The position numbers and the translations under genes are program-made. Under the pieces are notes generated by a model. It was not told the DNA's origin. It searched no databases and saw nothing but the letters and a program-made list of their open reading frames with translations. 64,000 nt of DNA, from assembly GCA_964035545.1 (NCBI GenBank), contig OZ037772.1, forward strand, positions 11,225,818-11,289,817. Reading direction: 5' to 3'. The DNA is from Bugula neritina. Its lineage: Eukaryota; Bryozoa; Gymnolaemata; Cheilostomatida; Bugulidae. Each line of letters begins with the position of its first letter. The stretch's first letter is position 1. Shown piece by piece: positions 14,393-25,600 of the stretch.

Positions 14393-15670
14393 ATGAACAT
14401 CAGGCTTTACTCATTCTTAGCATTTCTTCTGGCATCAGTTTTAGGTATGTTTAAAGTTTTAATACAACTGAATGTGCTAGGTGTTGTTGGTATTTGAATA
14501 TAAACTTTAAGGAAAAAGCTGTTTTACTTATTAAACAGTTTTATTAAACAAAATTTATGAATTCAGTAGAGTAATTTAGTGTAATGTAGTCAATCTAAAT
14601 TTGGGCTTTAGTAATTTAGATGAATTTATTTTTAAAGGGGGGCAACTGTTTTTGAATGACAGAATAATTAAAATAAAAATAAAATTATATTGTCACATCA
14701 GAAGTGGGAATAGACAATGTATAGATGTGATAAGTCTTATATCTCAAATGTGTGTACTGCAGTAGCTTCTTTACCTAAACTGGTTAATCAAAGCTGCAAA
14801 ATTGTATGTGGTCCAATAAAATTTAGTAAAACAATAAATTGTGGTCCAATCAGAGTGAGGGAGACAAGCTTAAATTAAACCAGGATTTATACACAGTGAG
14901 AAAATATATGAAAAGTGTAATAAAACATAAAGTGCAATTCCATTGTTTTGTTCAAGAGGTAATTAATTGGTTATGCAAAGTTCCAGTTCAAAACAATAAT
15001 CATAAACTGCAGTATTTTGAACAGCAATAAAAATATACTTAGCATATAGTTGGTAAAACTTTGCCCTGCATAATGGAATTATGTTTTCGTACCACTTCCC
15101 ATGTGATAAACTGATAAATGAGCCGGCTAAGTTCTGCGTGCTTAATATGATTGCAGATTGATGTTAGAACGTAAGAATGTTGATAGTGACTATATTTTTG
15201 TTATTACAGTGTCTAAAGCAGATTCCTCGTGTGACAGTGATGGTTGGGTGAAGCATGGGAGAGGCAACTCCTGCTACAAATTCGTCATATCTCCTAGCAC
15301 GTGGTCTCAAGCAAACGGTCTCTGCCTGGATATGGGAGGCTCTTTGGCTAGCCTCAACGATGATGATGAGATCTATTGGATGAGAGGCTACAGGAGTTAT
15401 CACAGATCACTAAGAAAAGACTTTTTCTGGATTGGAGGTTACAAAAAGAACGACCAGTGGTTGTGGAAGGGTAGAATTGCAGACACTCTAATAACTCACT
15501 CTGATTGGTCAGTTAACATGCCCGGGAGGACCGGAGACTGTATGGTCATGTTTGGAGATGGAAGCTCTGGTTGGCTCAAGGATCCGGTGACTATGTGGTT
15601 CAAGTGGGCTACTGGAGATTGCTCCGCCAAGTTTAACTTCATTTGTGAAAAATCTATTGACTACAAATAA
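14393..15670 (+). CDS. Secreted C-type lectin-like protein 1
   Basis: Two exons, 14393..14444 and 15210..15670, phase 1, giving 170 residues. Exon 1 encodes a signal peptide (MNIRLYSFLAFLLASVL). Exon 2 encodes a single complete C-type lectin domain: WVKHGRGNSCYKF start, the helix with GLCLDMGGSLASL, the WIGG core (FFWIGGYKKNDQWLW), and the C-terminal C-x(8)-C pattern ending FICEK. The Ca2+/sugar motifs are lost. The EPN/QPD position reads NMPGRTGDC and the WND position reads WATGD, so canonical Ca2+-dependent sugar binding is unlikely. The family serves in innate recognition, adhesion or mucus in invertebrates. It forms a head-to-tail pair with the lectin at 16251. The long open frame starting at 15158 runs into the intron; the acceptor ttattacag at 15209 plus the signal exon is the better model. 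Confidence 0.88.
14445..15209 (+). other. Lectin 1 intron
   Basis: A 765-bp phase-1 intron (donor gtatgt, acceptor tttgttattacag) between the signal-peptide exon and the lectin-domain exon. Lectin 2 has an intron at the equivalent position and phase. Nothing else is recognised inside. Confidence 0.8.
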
Positions 15671-15749
15671 ATAAATAATCAATTACTGATGACCATTTCA
15701 ATTTTTTTTACTTCATTATTAATGTTGTGAAATAATTTGAAATATATGT

Positions 15750-15755
15750 AATAAA
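15750..15755 (+). promoter_or_regulatory. Poly(A) signal for lectin 1
   Basis: AATAAA about 80 nt after the stop codon. A second AATAAA overlaps the stop codon itself and is too close to be the likely main signal. Confidence 0.5.
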
Positions 15756-16004
15756 TGGCATTCATTGAGCATGACAGCAACTTTTATTTGCAAAAGCAGC
15801 GTTTTTCTAGCTCACAATGCTCTATCTAAAGAAGCTAGTTTTAGAAACTCTAAATTGGCTGCAGTGACAAGCATGCTGATTGGCTAACCAGCATGTGTAA
15901 AAAGTCCCATGTCTCCAATGCGAGTTTAGCTTATGTGCCTTAATCTATGAGCACGCATATTACTCCCCTGTTATTGCTGATTCTGATAAGGCTTTTACCG
16001 TGTG

Positions 16005-16248
16005 CAGGAATACACAGTAGTGATAAGGTTCTTCCAGTGTGTAGGAATACAAGGTAGTGACAAGGTTCTTCCAGTGTGTAGGAATACACAGTAGTGATAA
16101 GGTTCTTCCAGTGTGTAGGAATACACAGTAGTGATAAGGTTCTTCCAGTGTGTAGGAATACAAGGTAGTGATGAGGTTCTTTTAGTGTATAGGAATACAC
16201 AGTAGTGATAAGGTTCTTGCAGTGTGTAGGAATACACAGTAGTGACAA
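16005..16248. repeat. ~36-bp minisatellite directly upstream of lectin 2
   Basis: Six to seven copies of a unit like taggaatacacagtagtga followed by taaggttcttccagtgtg. The array ends three bases before the lectin 2 start codon, so it occupies the expected promoter/5' UTR. Open frames on the minus strand across it are repeat translations. Confidence 0.92.
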
Positions 16249-16250
16249 CA

Positions 16251-16906
16251 ATGCAGGTGAAGGCGAGCAGCTTCAGTCAAGTTTTAGCGCTGCTCATTTT
16301 CTGGATCACATGCACAGGTAAGTACAGGTATAGAGTATAGACAGCAAGTAAACAAACAAAAGTTATACTAACCATAGCTTTTCAAGTCCTGTGAATATTC
16401 AATGCATTCTGTAAAAACTGGTCAAGAATTAGATTGAATTTTTTACAGAATGCTTTGATAACTGCGGAAGTGGCGACTGGACACGTCATGGAAACACTTG
16501 CTATAAGATCGTTCGTGAACCAATCAGCTCGTGGAAAGTAGCCCAAGGTCTTTGCTTAGACTTGGGAGGTTACCTAGCAACGCCCTCTGAGTTAGCAGAA
16601 GTCTACTGGCTTAAGGGATTTCGAAGCCATCACAAATCTTTGCGAGGTGGTTGGCTGTGGATGGGCGGATACAAGAAGAATGGTCAATGGCTCTGGAAGG
16701 AGAGATTCACAGACAGTGCAATCGACCACAACGATTGGGGCAAAGGTCAACCGTATCCAGACCCAGCTCATAATTGTATGCTTATGTTTGGAGACGGGAG
16801 CGAAGGATGGAAAATAGATCCGGTTGAGCAATGGTTCCGTTGGGGAGCTGGAAACTGTGACGCAACCCTTGGATTTATTTGTCAAAAAGAAATAGAAATT
16901 AAATAG
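16251..16906 (+). CDS. Secreted C-type lectin-like protein 2
   Basis: Two exons, 16251..16317 and 16449..16906, phase 1, giving 174 residues. Exon 1 is a signal peptide (MQVKASSFSQVLALLIFW). Exon 2 is a lectin domain with an extra N-terminal Cys pair (ECFDNCGSG), then WTRHGNTCYKI, GLCLDLGGYLAT, WMGG core, NCMLMFGDGSEGW and C-x(7)-GFICQ. The sugar-motif region keeps a QP-Y-PD stretch (GKGQPYPDPAHNC), but the WND position is WGAG, so Ca2+-dependent binding is doubtful. It shares long identical stretches with lectin 1 (GYKKN-QWLWK, MFGDGS-GW), so the two are recent tandem paralogues. The 131-bp intron has donor gtaagt and acceptor ttttttacag. Confidence 0.9.
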
Positions 16907-16983
16907 TTATGACAACTCAATGTTTCCTGTCATTTGTTGATTATTAAAACTGTGAAAATATTATATGAAATGTAACACTGTCT

Positions 16984-16989
16984 AATAAA
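16984..16989 (+). promoter_or_regulatory. Poly(A) signal for lectin 2
   Basis: AATAAA about 78 nt after the lectin 2 stop codon. Confidence 0.55.
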
Positions 16990-18011
16990 GACGGTAATAT
17001 AACAAACTGGTCGTATAAGCATGTCATAATATGGCAGCTGTAATAACTAACTACATTATATGATAATAAAATTTCAAAGTCCTAGAAAACAGCAGAAAAA
17101 AGTAGTTTAGTCTCACCTGTTTTAATTCCTTCATAGGACCATGGAAAGTTAATTTAGGTCACATATTATTGGCCATATTCCATTACATAAATCTTCAAAA
17201 TGTGACTGCTAACTTAATACATTTTAGTCTTTAGCACCTCTCAGAAAAAAATTTTGTTTCAGCATAGAAGACCGGCGCTATTTAAAACCCCACAAATATG
17301 AAACACTTTGAATATTCTGAACGGAGAAGTTAACACATTACGTTTGGTTATTCAAACTACTAGTTGTTGGTACCAGCAGTTTACATTAAGAAGTCAATCT
17401 ATATCAACAATTATGCTATGTAATTTATACTCAAACATACAACAAAATATTCAACAGTATCATTTTTAATTGCTTTGAAAAATTATAAAAAGAAGAATAG
17501 GATTCTTTAAGATGTCAATCTGCCTAATGCAGTTTATAACTTCAAGTTTATTAATTAACATTGCTAATGCATTTTGAACAATATTGTAAGACTTAAATTA
17601 AAAGTGATTTATACAAAGTTTTCGTAGGGGAACATTGCAGTTTGATTGGCAATCTAGTATTTCTAGCAAACTTACTAGCTTATGATAGTTGATGTATGGT
17701 GGGAGTTTACCATATGGTGTACTCATATATTATAGGTTATCTAAAGAGATATATCAACCATCTATCTCGTGTTACCTTCTTCATTCAGTATTTCATTACA
17801 TAAAGTTTCTAAAAGTTTATCTAATTCACTCTAAGGTTGTGACTAAAAAAATGCATAAACTTACAAATCTATACTTGAATCACTACAATGACTCCACAAA
17901 ATTCAAAGACTAATACAATTTCGCTGATACATCTCCAAAAGGCTGGAATTCATTTTATTATAGCTAAAAATTCTCAGGATATTCCAAGAACTCTTGTCTC
18001 AGTCTTTAATC

Positions 18012-18144
18012 TACACACACGCGCGCACGCGCACACACACGCACAAGCACGCGCACACGCACGCACAAACACGCACACTCACACACAAGCACGCGCACAC
18101 ACACACTCACACACTCCCACACAAACACGCACACACACACACAA
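18012..18144. repeat. Interrupted (CA)n/(CG) microsatellite
   Basis: Alternating purine-pyrimidine tract of cacaca mixed with cgcgca and acgcacaa. Potential Z-DNA-forming sequence in non-coding DNA. Confidence 0.9.
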
Positions 18145-18734
18145 TCAAGTTTGTCAACTAGTAAAGCATATATTGTATAATTAGCATATATTCCTATTTC
18201 ATACAACTTGTAATTTTATATCTAAAATATATTTTAACCAATAAAAAGCAGAATATTTTAATTTTACATCCTTTAACACTTAACTACTGGCTTAGTAGGA
18301 AATTGAAGTTATTGCAATACATTACCGAGAATAAAAAGCTGATTTTTACTGGCCTTACAATTTACAGCTGACATCAATTGAATTTTGTTATAAAAAATGA
18401 ATTTGATAAAAATTCACTTTACTTCCATATTTATTTTCCGATAAATAAAACAAAGAATATAGGAAACTGAAATAAAAAAATATGAACTTGCAAACAAAAA
18501 TTGCAAAACTTTTGTACTATATAAGAAAAGCTATGCTTCTATCCCACAAACAAATATATAATATTACACACATAACCTTTATTAAGGTAACCTTGCTAAA
18601 AACAAAACACTATATGAACAGGTAATATACCAATTTGGTTTTTTCTAAATTCATTTTTCTTAATCTGAATTTGATCTAGACTAATAATAATTATACAGTT
18701 GAGTTACCAGATATTTAATTCAGACGTAAATGAC

Positions 18735-18803
18735 TTAGAGTGATGACTCAGAGAGATGACTCAGAGTAATGAGTCAGAGAGATGAGTCAGAGTGAGTGAA
18801 TGA
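18735..18803. repeat. Short tandem array with AP-1-like motifs
   Basis: About four to five copies of a roughly 14-bp unit (gatgactcagaga, variant gatgagtcagaga). Four copies contain a perfect TGACTCA or TGAGTCA heptamer, the AP-1/bZIP consensus. Function is not shown by sequence alone. Confidence 0.75.
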
Positions 18804-19516
18804 TAAGAGTATAATAATTCAGCAAGTATTGCACTTACTAAACTGATTCAACAGTCATAAATACTCTGATAATTTCGTGAATAATGATAAATAATAAACA
18901 AAGAAACTTTTTATCGAAAGTCTACTATAGTCTATAACTTTTTAAGTTGGAAAACTTTGGTGAAACATAAATATAACATACTTGAGGGTTGAGCAGAGGG
19001 TTGGAGTAGTCAATGTGATATACTGGTTGAGTTAAACGCTAGAGTATACAGTTTACAAGAGAATCTCTGCAACTGGAGAATGAAAAAGGAAAGACACTGA
19101 AAGAAACACTGAAAATAGAAATAAAGATGGAGATTACTAAGATAAATGATGACTGATAGTATAGATAGCTGATATAAATTCTTTTGAAAATGATACAAGA
19201 AAACCAATTCTAAAATCAAAAGAGACCGTGCACTTTACAGAGTGCAAAATGAAAAAAATGAAAACAAAGAAAGAAAAAGAAACACATAAAATAAAATAGT
19301 ATGAAATAAAAGTAATAGAAAGCAGCAATAGTAATAGATAGTAGACACAAATATTTAATTTGGAGAAAACAATAAAGTATATAGTAGAGCTTGAATACAA
19401 AATGGCAGATGAGGATTACAAATTATACAAATGGAAATTCAAATGTGGCAAATAGAAATGTTGGACATCAGAGAAGGTCAAAGTAAGAAGATGATAAATA
19501 GCAGTGGTATTGTATA

Positions 19517-19664
19517 CTACAGTATGTGGTACAAGGGCCTTCTCCGTACACCTTTCTGACCGTAAACTGGGTACACCATTTGTTGAACCTTCGGTGTTGA
19601 CGTCTTCTGATACGCCAGCCTATTGGCTGCGATGTGTGGATGCATTGCTACTGGAGCCGGGTGT
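19517..19664 (-). CDS. Last exon of the unknown gene
   Basis: The previous exon ends ATG CA before a strong donor gtaagc. Splicing to the acceptor ctgtttacag at 19665 continues in frame as Gln-His-Pro-Ala-Pro and ends with MVYPVYGQKG...YHIL and TAG. If the intron is retained, the same frame reads CAG TAA and stops at once, giving a protein about 49 residues shorter. Composition (Pro, Tyr, Gln, His) matches the preceding exon. Confidence 0.7.
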
Positions 19665-22600
19665 CTGTAAACAGATGGAGTACACTGTAGAATACAATAA
19701 CTTTTATCAAATTTTATCATAGATCCATTACTTCAAATGGAACCATAGAGGGATGCTCCGTACGGATAGATTTGTGGTTGCGTTAACCTATGGTTGTGGT
19801 TTCATTCGATTGACACTGTTCTCATACATCGAAAAAAAAATCCATTCACATGATGCCAAGTATGGGAACACAGTGAATAACAAGCATTCTATGAAAAAAG
19901 ACATGCATGAATTTCTATTTTAAATTTTCCAAATTTCTAATGAAATTGTAGTGTAATAATGCAGAATAGTTTACTAATTCAAAATCACTACAAGCTGAAA
20001 CACTGGCTGCTATACAGTATAACTTTGTGATGAGGTTGCTAGTGAACACACTAATAATACTGAGCTAAGAAAGAGCTTACTGCATTGGCTGTTTCCTGTT
20101 CAATCTACCAATGTCGTTTGAGTATACATATAAGGGACTGTGACTAGACTGAGCATCTGACTGAGAGAGTTGGTACTGCGGGCGGTGGGTGATATACCGC
20201 CTGTCGGCCGGGTACTCCTGCACTAAGTATTGCGGTCTTTCTATCTTAGCAGAAGTTGTCTTCTCTGATGACCTCACAGGAAGTAGGTAGACAGGTGATG
20301 GCGCGTGTCTAGCAGCAGGATGTGATGTCACAGGTCTTGTGTACTCTCCACTAGCCTCTTCAAATCTGTGAAAATACAATTGGATACTTCCTAAAGGAAA
20401 TTGCTAGATGAAAAATCGCAACTTTCTTTGGTCAGTGTTTATCATTTTTTGTGTAAAAACAAGCGATAAAAACAGAATGCTGTCAAATGCATCTTCTGAT
20501 TAGGGTCACATAATATACTCTCTAAACTTGATTTCCTTAGAATAGTAACTCAGTGTCGAACAGACCTCAAGTATGAAATACTTGAAGAAGAAAACTACTA
20601 CAACCACAAAGAAATGGCCATTGAAATTTAGTTGACAATTATTCTGAGGCATCACCTCTGTGAGTTTACTTAATAATTTTACTTTCTGGTAATTGACAGC
20701 AGAAATATGTTTTTAAATTATGGATATAAATACTTTTAGCAATTTTTATGAATTTATACTCATATATAGATCCAAACAAAAAGGTCACCAGAAAAATTAA
20801 TTGATGTCTTAAGTGGGAAAGATAAATCCAAACATAGCTATTTCAGAAAATAGTCACTAACACGTGGTGCTCGATGGGGGAGTAATCGCTGTAGTGTGGC
20901 ATTTCAGTGGTTAGGTTTCGTCTCATGATGTCACCGTATCTGTTGTCTTCTGGTATTGAGTAGAGGACAGGATCCTGAGGCTTAACTCTCACCTCCCCTT
21001 CCAATAAATCCAACATTAGCTTAGGATCTTGAACTAAAATGTACATACAAATGATTACTATATTTACACATCTAACTAAAATGCACCAAAAGAAACGTAC
21101 AAATGATTGATACATTTACTCAGTTAACTTGGAATTTTAGCATCATGTAGTTTAGAATTTGAACTCTTTGCGTATTAACTAAATGCAGCGCAATGCAAAA
21201 ATTCAAAAAGCCTCTTTCAAGTGACCTTAGCTATATTGAGTTCATGACTCAAAGGTGTGTTTGTCTATAGTATGATGTACTATTTAATAATCTTTTTCGA
21301 ACATTTTTATAATAAAAAGCTTCACTGGAGTTATCTGCCCAGAATGGGGATACAGGCTGGCAGTACAGCTGTGAACTAAGGCTACAGAGTTGAAGATGTA
21401 AAATGGGGATACAGGGCTAGTATATAATATAGAGAGAGCAAAAATAGAAAGCACAAGATAAATAAATAGCCCGAGGGCATGTAGAATAATCATAAAGGGT
21501 GGACATAGAGGGTGGGTACAGAATGAAAGTACAATTTTATTTAGTTTAATGTTGCCCAGGAATTGCTAAATACTCAAAGTCATGTATAATTTAAAGTTTG
21601 CAACAGAATATAGCACAAGTTTAACTGTGCTCAAAGCTAAAATGTCTCAGTAGAACCAGAAAATTTGGAAGAAATTAAAATTTAAACCATCTTTTCAGAC
21701 AAATTGCGGATTAGGTGAGTAATAGATAGTATTGAAACTATAAAATAATAACAATATGGTATCCTTACGCTGTTTATCTATTGGCTTTTCTTCCTTTTTC
21801 TGCTTAGACTTCTTGAAAAGACAGCTGAAAAGCGAGACAGACTTGTTCTTAGACGAAATCTTCTGTTTGTGGGGGGAGTGGAGAGCGTACCCCACAGTAT
21901 GATCGGGATCTCTGGCTACCAGCGAGGAAAATGCAGCCGGCAGCATTTCAATCTGAGAACTCGACTTCTGTATAACAGCCGGTGAGCTGGCAGCGTCTGC
22001 TATTATCTTGTGGCTGCTGATCCCACTACTGTTCAGCTTTGTGTTTTGATGATTGATAGGTTGAGTATTTTCTGGAATATTCTACAAAAAAAATCAATAA
22101 AAGAGGTAAATCAAGTTGAATGGTCTTCATATGCAATTTGTAAATGTGGTGCAAATTAACGTTTAACTATAACAGAAAAGTAAAAGGAGCAGCCGTGGTC
22201 CAGGGGTTAGAGCGTTTGCCTAGTCAATACAAATTCATGGGCTTGAACCCGGACAAAGGCCATTGGTGATGTTAGGAAGAACATCCAGTCATAATTGCTC
22301 CTGTGTCGCATTTAAATAAGTCCTTAGCCCAAATTAACAAAACTCTTTCCACCAGGGGTGTCTCACAGGGATAGCGACTATAAAATTGCGCGAGCTTTTT
22401 ATAACAGAAAAAGTAAATTAATTTATAAAAAGCTTTGTACTCTCAACTCAAACCAACCTAATTAATTCAAATTTTCTACCAAATATTGCTGAGTGGTTCA
22501 AATATGAATGAAAATAAAATGACTTTGTGCTAACTCAAATTATTTGGTAAACAAATCCCATTTAAAATATCATATCACCATCATATAGCTTTATAATGGT

Positions 22601-25600
22601 GCCACGCTGTTGAAACTTTACAGTGTATAAAATTGCCCATGTGTTGCGGGGTGTCATTATGTCAAGGTGTCATAATGTATCATTGTGCTTAAAATTGTTG
22701 CTAAAATTTCACCCGTTTCAACATGTCACTGTGTCGAGGTTTCAGAGTGTCAAAGTATCACCTGTGTTAAAGTGTCGCATGTGTTCAAATGTCACTGTGC
22801 CATAGTGATATATCTACTTGTTTATGACAACTTTAAAAAACTTGAAAAATGTTTTATCTTTGCTATGGAATACAAGATTCACACCTGCATACTTTTATTT
22901 TAGTTGCTTTTAGTATGTGAGACTTTAAAATAAACTACAGTATATAATTTATATCATGAGTAACTATACTTATAATATCAAATTATTGCATGTATAAAAT
23001 ACACTATTTATGTTGTCACACGTATATAGTACATTACTGCAACAGCAAGTTTAGTTAGGCACAATAAAGTCAGTAAGTTTAGTTTTCAATCCAGAAATCA
23101 TCAGCTTATAATAAACTATAAGGGAATGACATTTAATCATAAATAACATAAAATTAGTATGGCATATTTTGTGTGTTACCCACAATGCACAACAAGCCCA
23201 TTACAGTAAGTACAATATAACAACAGAGTAAGACTTTGAAGTACACTAGATGTAGAATAAAAAGTGATTCATATGCCAAACTATGCCTCTTGTGAATTTG
23301 ACTTTTGCGCATACAGAACTGGTTAATACCTGTTGAGAAGTAGATAGAGCCGCCTTCAGTCTACGTGGACGGAGATCTGGATAAGCAATCTCGCTGGCGG
23401 TATCAGACGTTGATGATGTCATGCAGGAGCAACTGCTGTTCCCGTTCCTCCTCCTTCCTCTGTCAGCGTAAGCGGTTCTCCCTTCTCTTCCACCGCCAGA
23501 ACTTGTATTTGTCTGACTCATTTGATGCTGCATCCGTGGCCTGGTTTTCCGGTCCATGTGAGAGCTGTCAGAGTTGTCTTCTGTGGTTCGTGGAGGACTT
23601 GGAAATCGAAAGTATCTCAGCAATGAATGGCTCGCCTCATCGCTTTTAGATTTGAGAAGTTTTTTCTTTGAAGCAGGAACGTTTGAAGGTGAGTTTTTCT
23701 TGAACAGTCTACCTCTCTGTTAAAACAGTAAGATAATTGATAATTGATAGCAGAATTTATTAGAAAATCTATGACTGATGTTGTGCTGTGATTCCCCTAT
23801 AGTGCAATAGTTAGCACACTGGCTTACCAGTTAGAAGTCTGAGGTTTGACTCATGGTAGAGGTAGAAGTTTGCACAGGTGACTAAAAACTAGTTTAAAAT
23901 TTTACCAAACCTTTTACTAACCTGTGAATTATTAGGCTGTTTAGCTAAGGAACCCTCTTTGCTCATTTTGCGCATAACGGGAGGCTTATGTTTGCTCTGC
24001 TTGAGCATTGCCAACTGCTGGGAGATGGTGGGAATCTGAGACTGTGTCACGTGATTCGGTCGTCTCTTAGCCTGCATCAGCACCTCCTGATCGTACTCCG
24101 AGTCGGAGCAACTAGAGAGGCTAGACGCAGAGGATGTAGAGTATCTAAAAAGGAGACAACTCTAATGCTTACTTTTTTGACCAACTTATTATTAATTCTA
24201 GTTTGATTAGCGCAAGACTGCATCAATATTTTGAGATGATGTGCAAAAGTAATCAAATATGAATCCTACTTTCTACCAAAATAATATTTAAAATTATAAA
24301 TTTTCTTTTGTTACACTGTTATATCATTATCTACCTCAGCTTTAAATAATTGTGTAACGACCACTAAATATTTTAATGATTATATAAAATTGCAAAAAAA
24401 ACCTTAGCAGACGTTTTGCTAGATAAAAAATATTTCAGTGACCGATAATTGGTAGAATAAATAAACACTTTGCAGCTATCAATATTAAAAGATAAATTGA
24501 CAACAATATTGACAAATAGATTGGCAGATATGTTAAAGATAGGATTCTTGGAATATTAGCAATCGGAATGACAATCATGTTGATAGATAGGTTGACAAAT
24601 ATATTGGCAGAAATGAAGACAGCAGCTATGATAGATATGGCAGTTACATTGACAGATAGGGTAGCTGCCATATTGGTTGATGGTATGACAGCAGCTATGT
24701 TGGTAGGAAGCACGAGAGCCATCTTATTTGGTAGAATGGAAGTCCTCTTGGCAGGAGTATAGAATACATATTGGTAGGTATTATGACAACCATGTTGGTA
24801 TATAATATGGCAGCCATAATGGTAAACAATCTATATCATAAGCAGCATAACAACTATATTAATAGGTAGCATGACAGCCATATTGGTAAGTTGCATGGCA
24901 GCCATGTTGGTAAGTAGTATAGCAGTCATATTGCAATTAGCATGGTGGCCATATTGGTAAGTTGCATGGCAGCCATGTTAATAAGTAGTATAGCAACTAT
25001 ATTGTAAGTAGTATAGCAGCCATATTGCAATTAGCATGGTGGCCATATTGGTCAGTTGTATGGCAGTCATATTGGTAAGTTGCATGACAGCCATGTTGGT
25101 AAGTAGTATAGCAGCTATATTGTAAGTACTATAGCAGCCATATTGGCAGATAGTATGGCAGCCATATTGGCAGATGGTATGGCAGCCATATTTACTGCAG
25201 CCAGAACTCACACGAGATCATAGTAGGAAGGAGAAGATGAAGAGGAATCCACGGCTCTAGAGTCTATCATATCTGGAACTTGTGGTAGAGTAATATTGTT
25301 CAGCTGAATAGCGTGTTGGTAGCTGTTCATTGACATCCTATCAGACTTTGGTGTGCCAACCACACCTGGTACACTGGTAGAACTGCTGGTGCTAGAAGCA
25401 AGCGAGTAGCGGTCGTGACTTTGCGATGCTCTACAATGATATAGCTGCTACTAAATTTAAAGTTCATGCACTAGAAGAGTACAGAGCCTTGCACCTTGCA
25501 TACCATTGTGTTCTGAGGCTACATTAGCGATTTACTTGACTGCAACAGTTGCTTACTCTAACCTATTTATATATATACTTCTGTACTAAATCTTGTTTTA

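Larger units (their letters stand above)
16907..19516. other. Intergenic region between lectin 2 and the unknown minus-strand gene
   Basis: The two genes are convergent here, so it contains both 3' UTRs. It holds a CA/CG-rich microsatellite (about 18012-18144) and a short TGACTCA/TGAGTCA tandem array (18735-18803). No coding exon is supported. Confidence 0.6.

Noticed and set aside
15940-16251. Minus-strand open frames with repeated His-Tyr-Cys-Val-Phe-Leu-His-Thr
   Set aside because: Translation of the lectin 2 upstream minisatellite; all three frames are open because the unit length suits it.
24435-25211. Open frames rich in Ile/Met/Ala or Cys/Gln/Tyr
   Set aside because: They run through the 24.5-25.2 kb minisatellite inside an intron.
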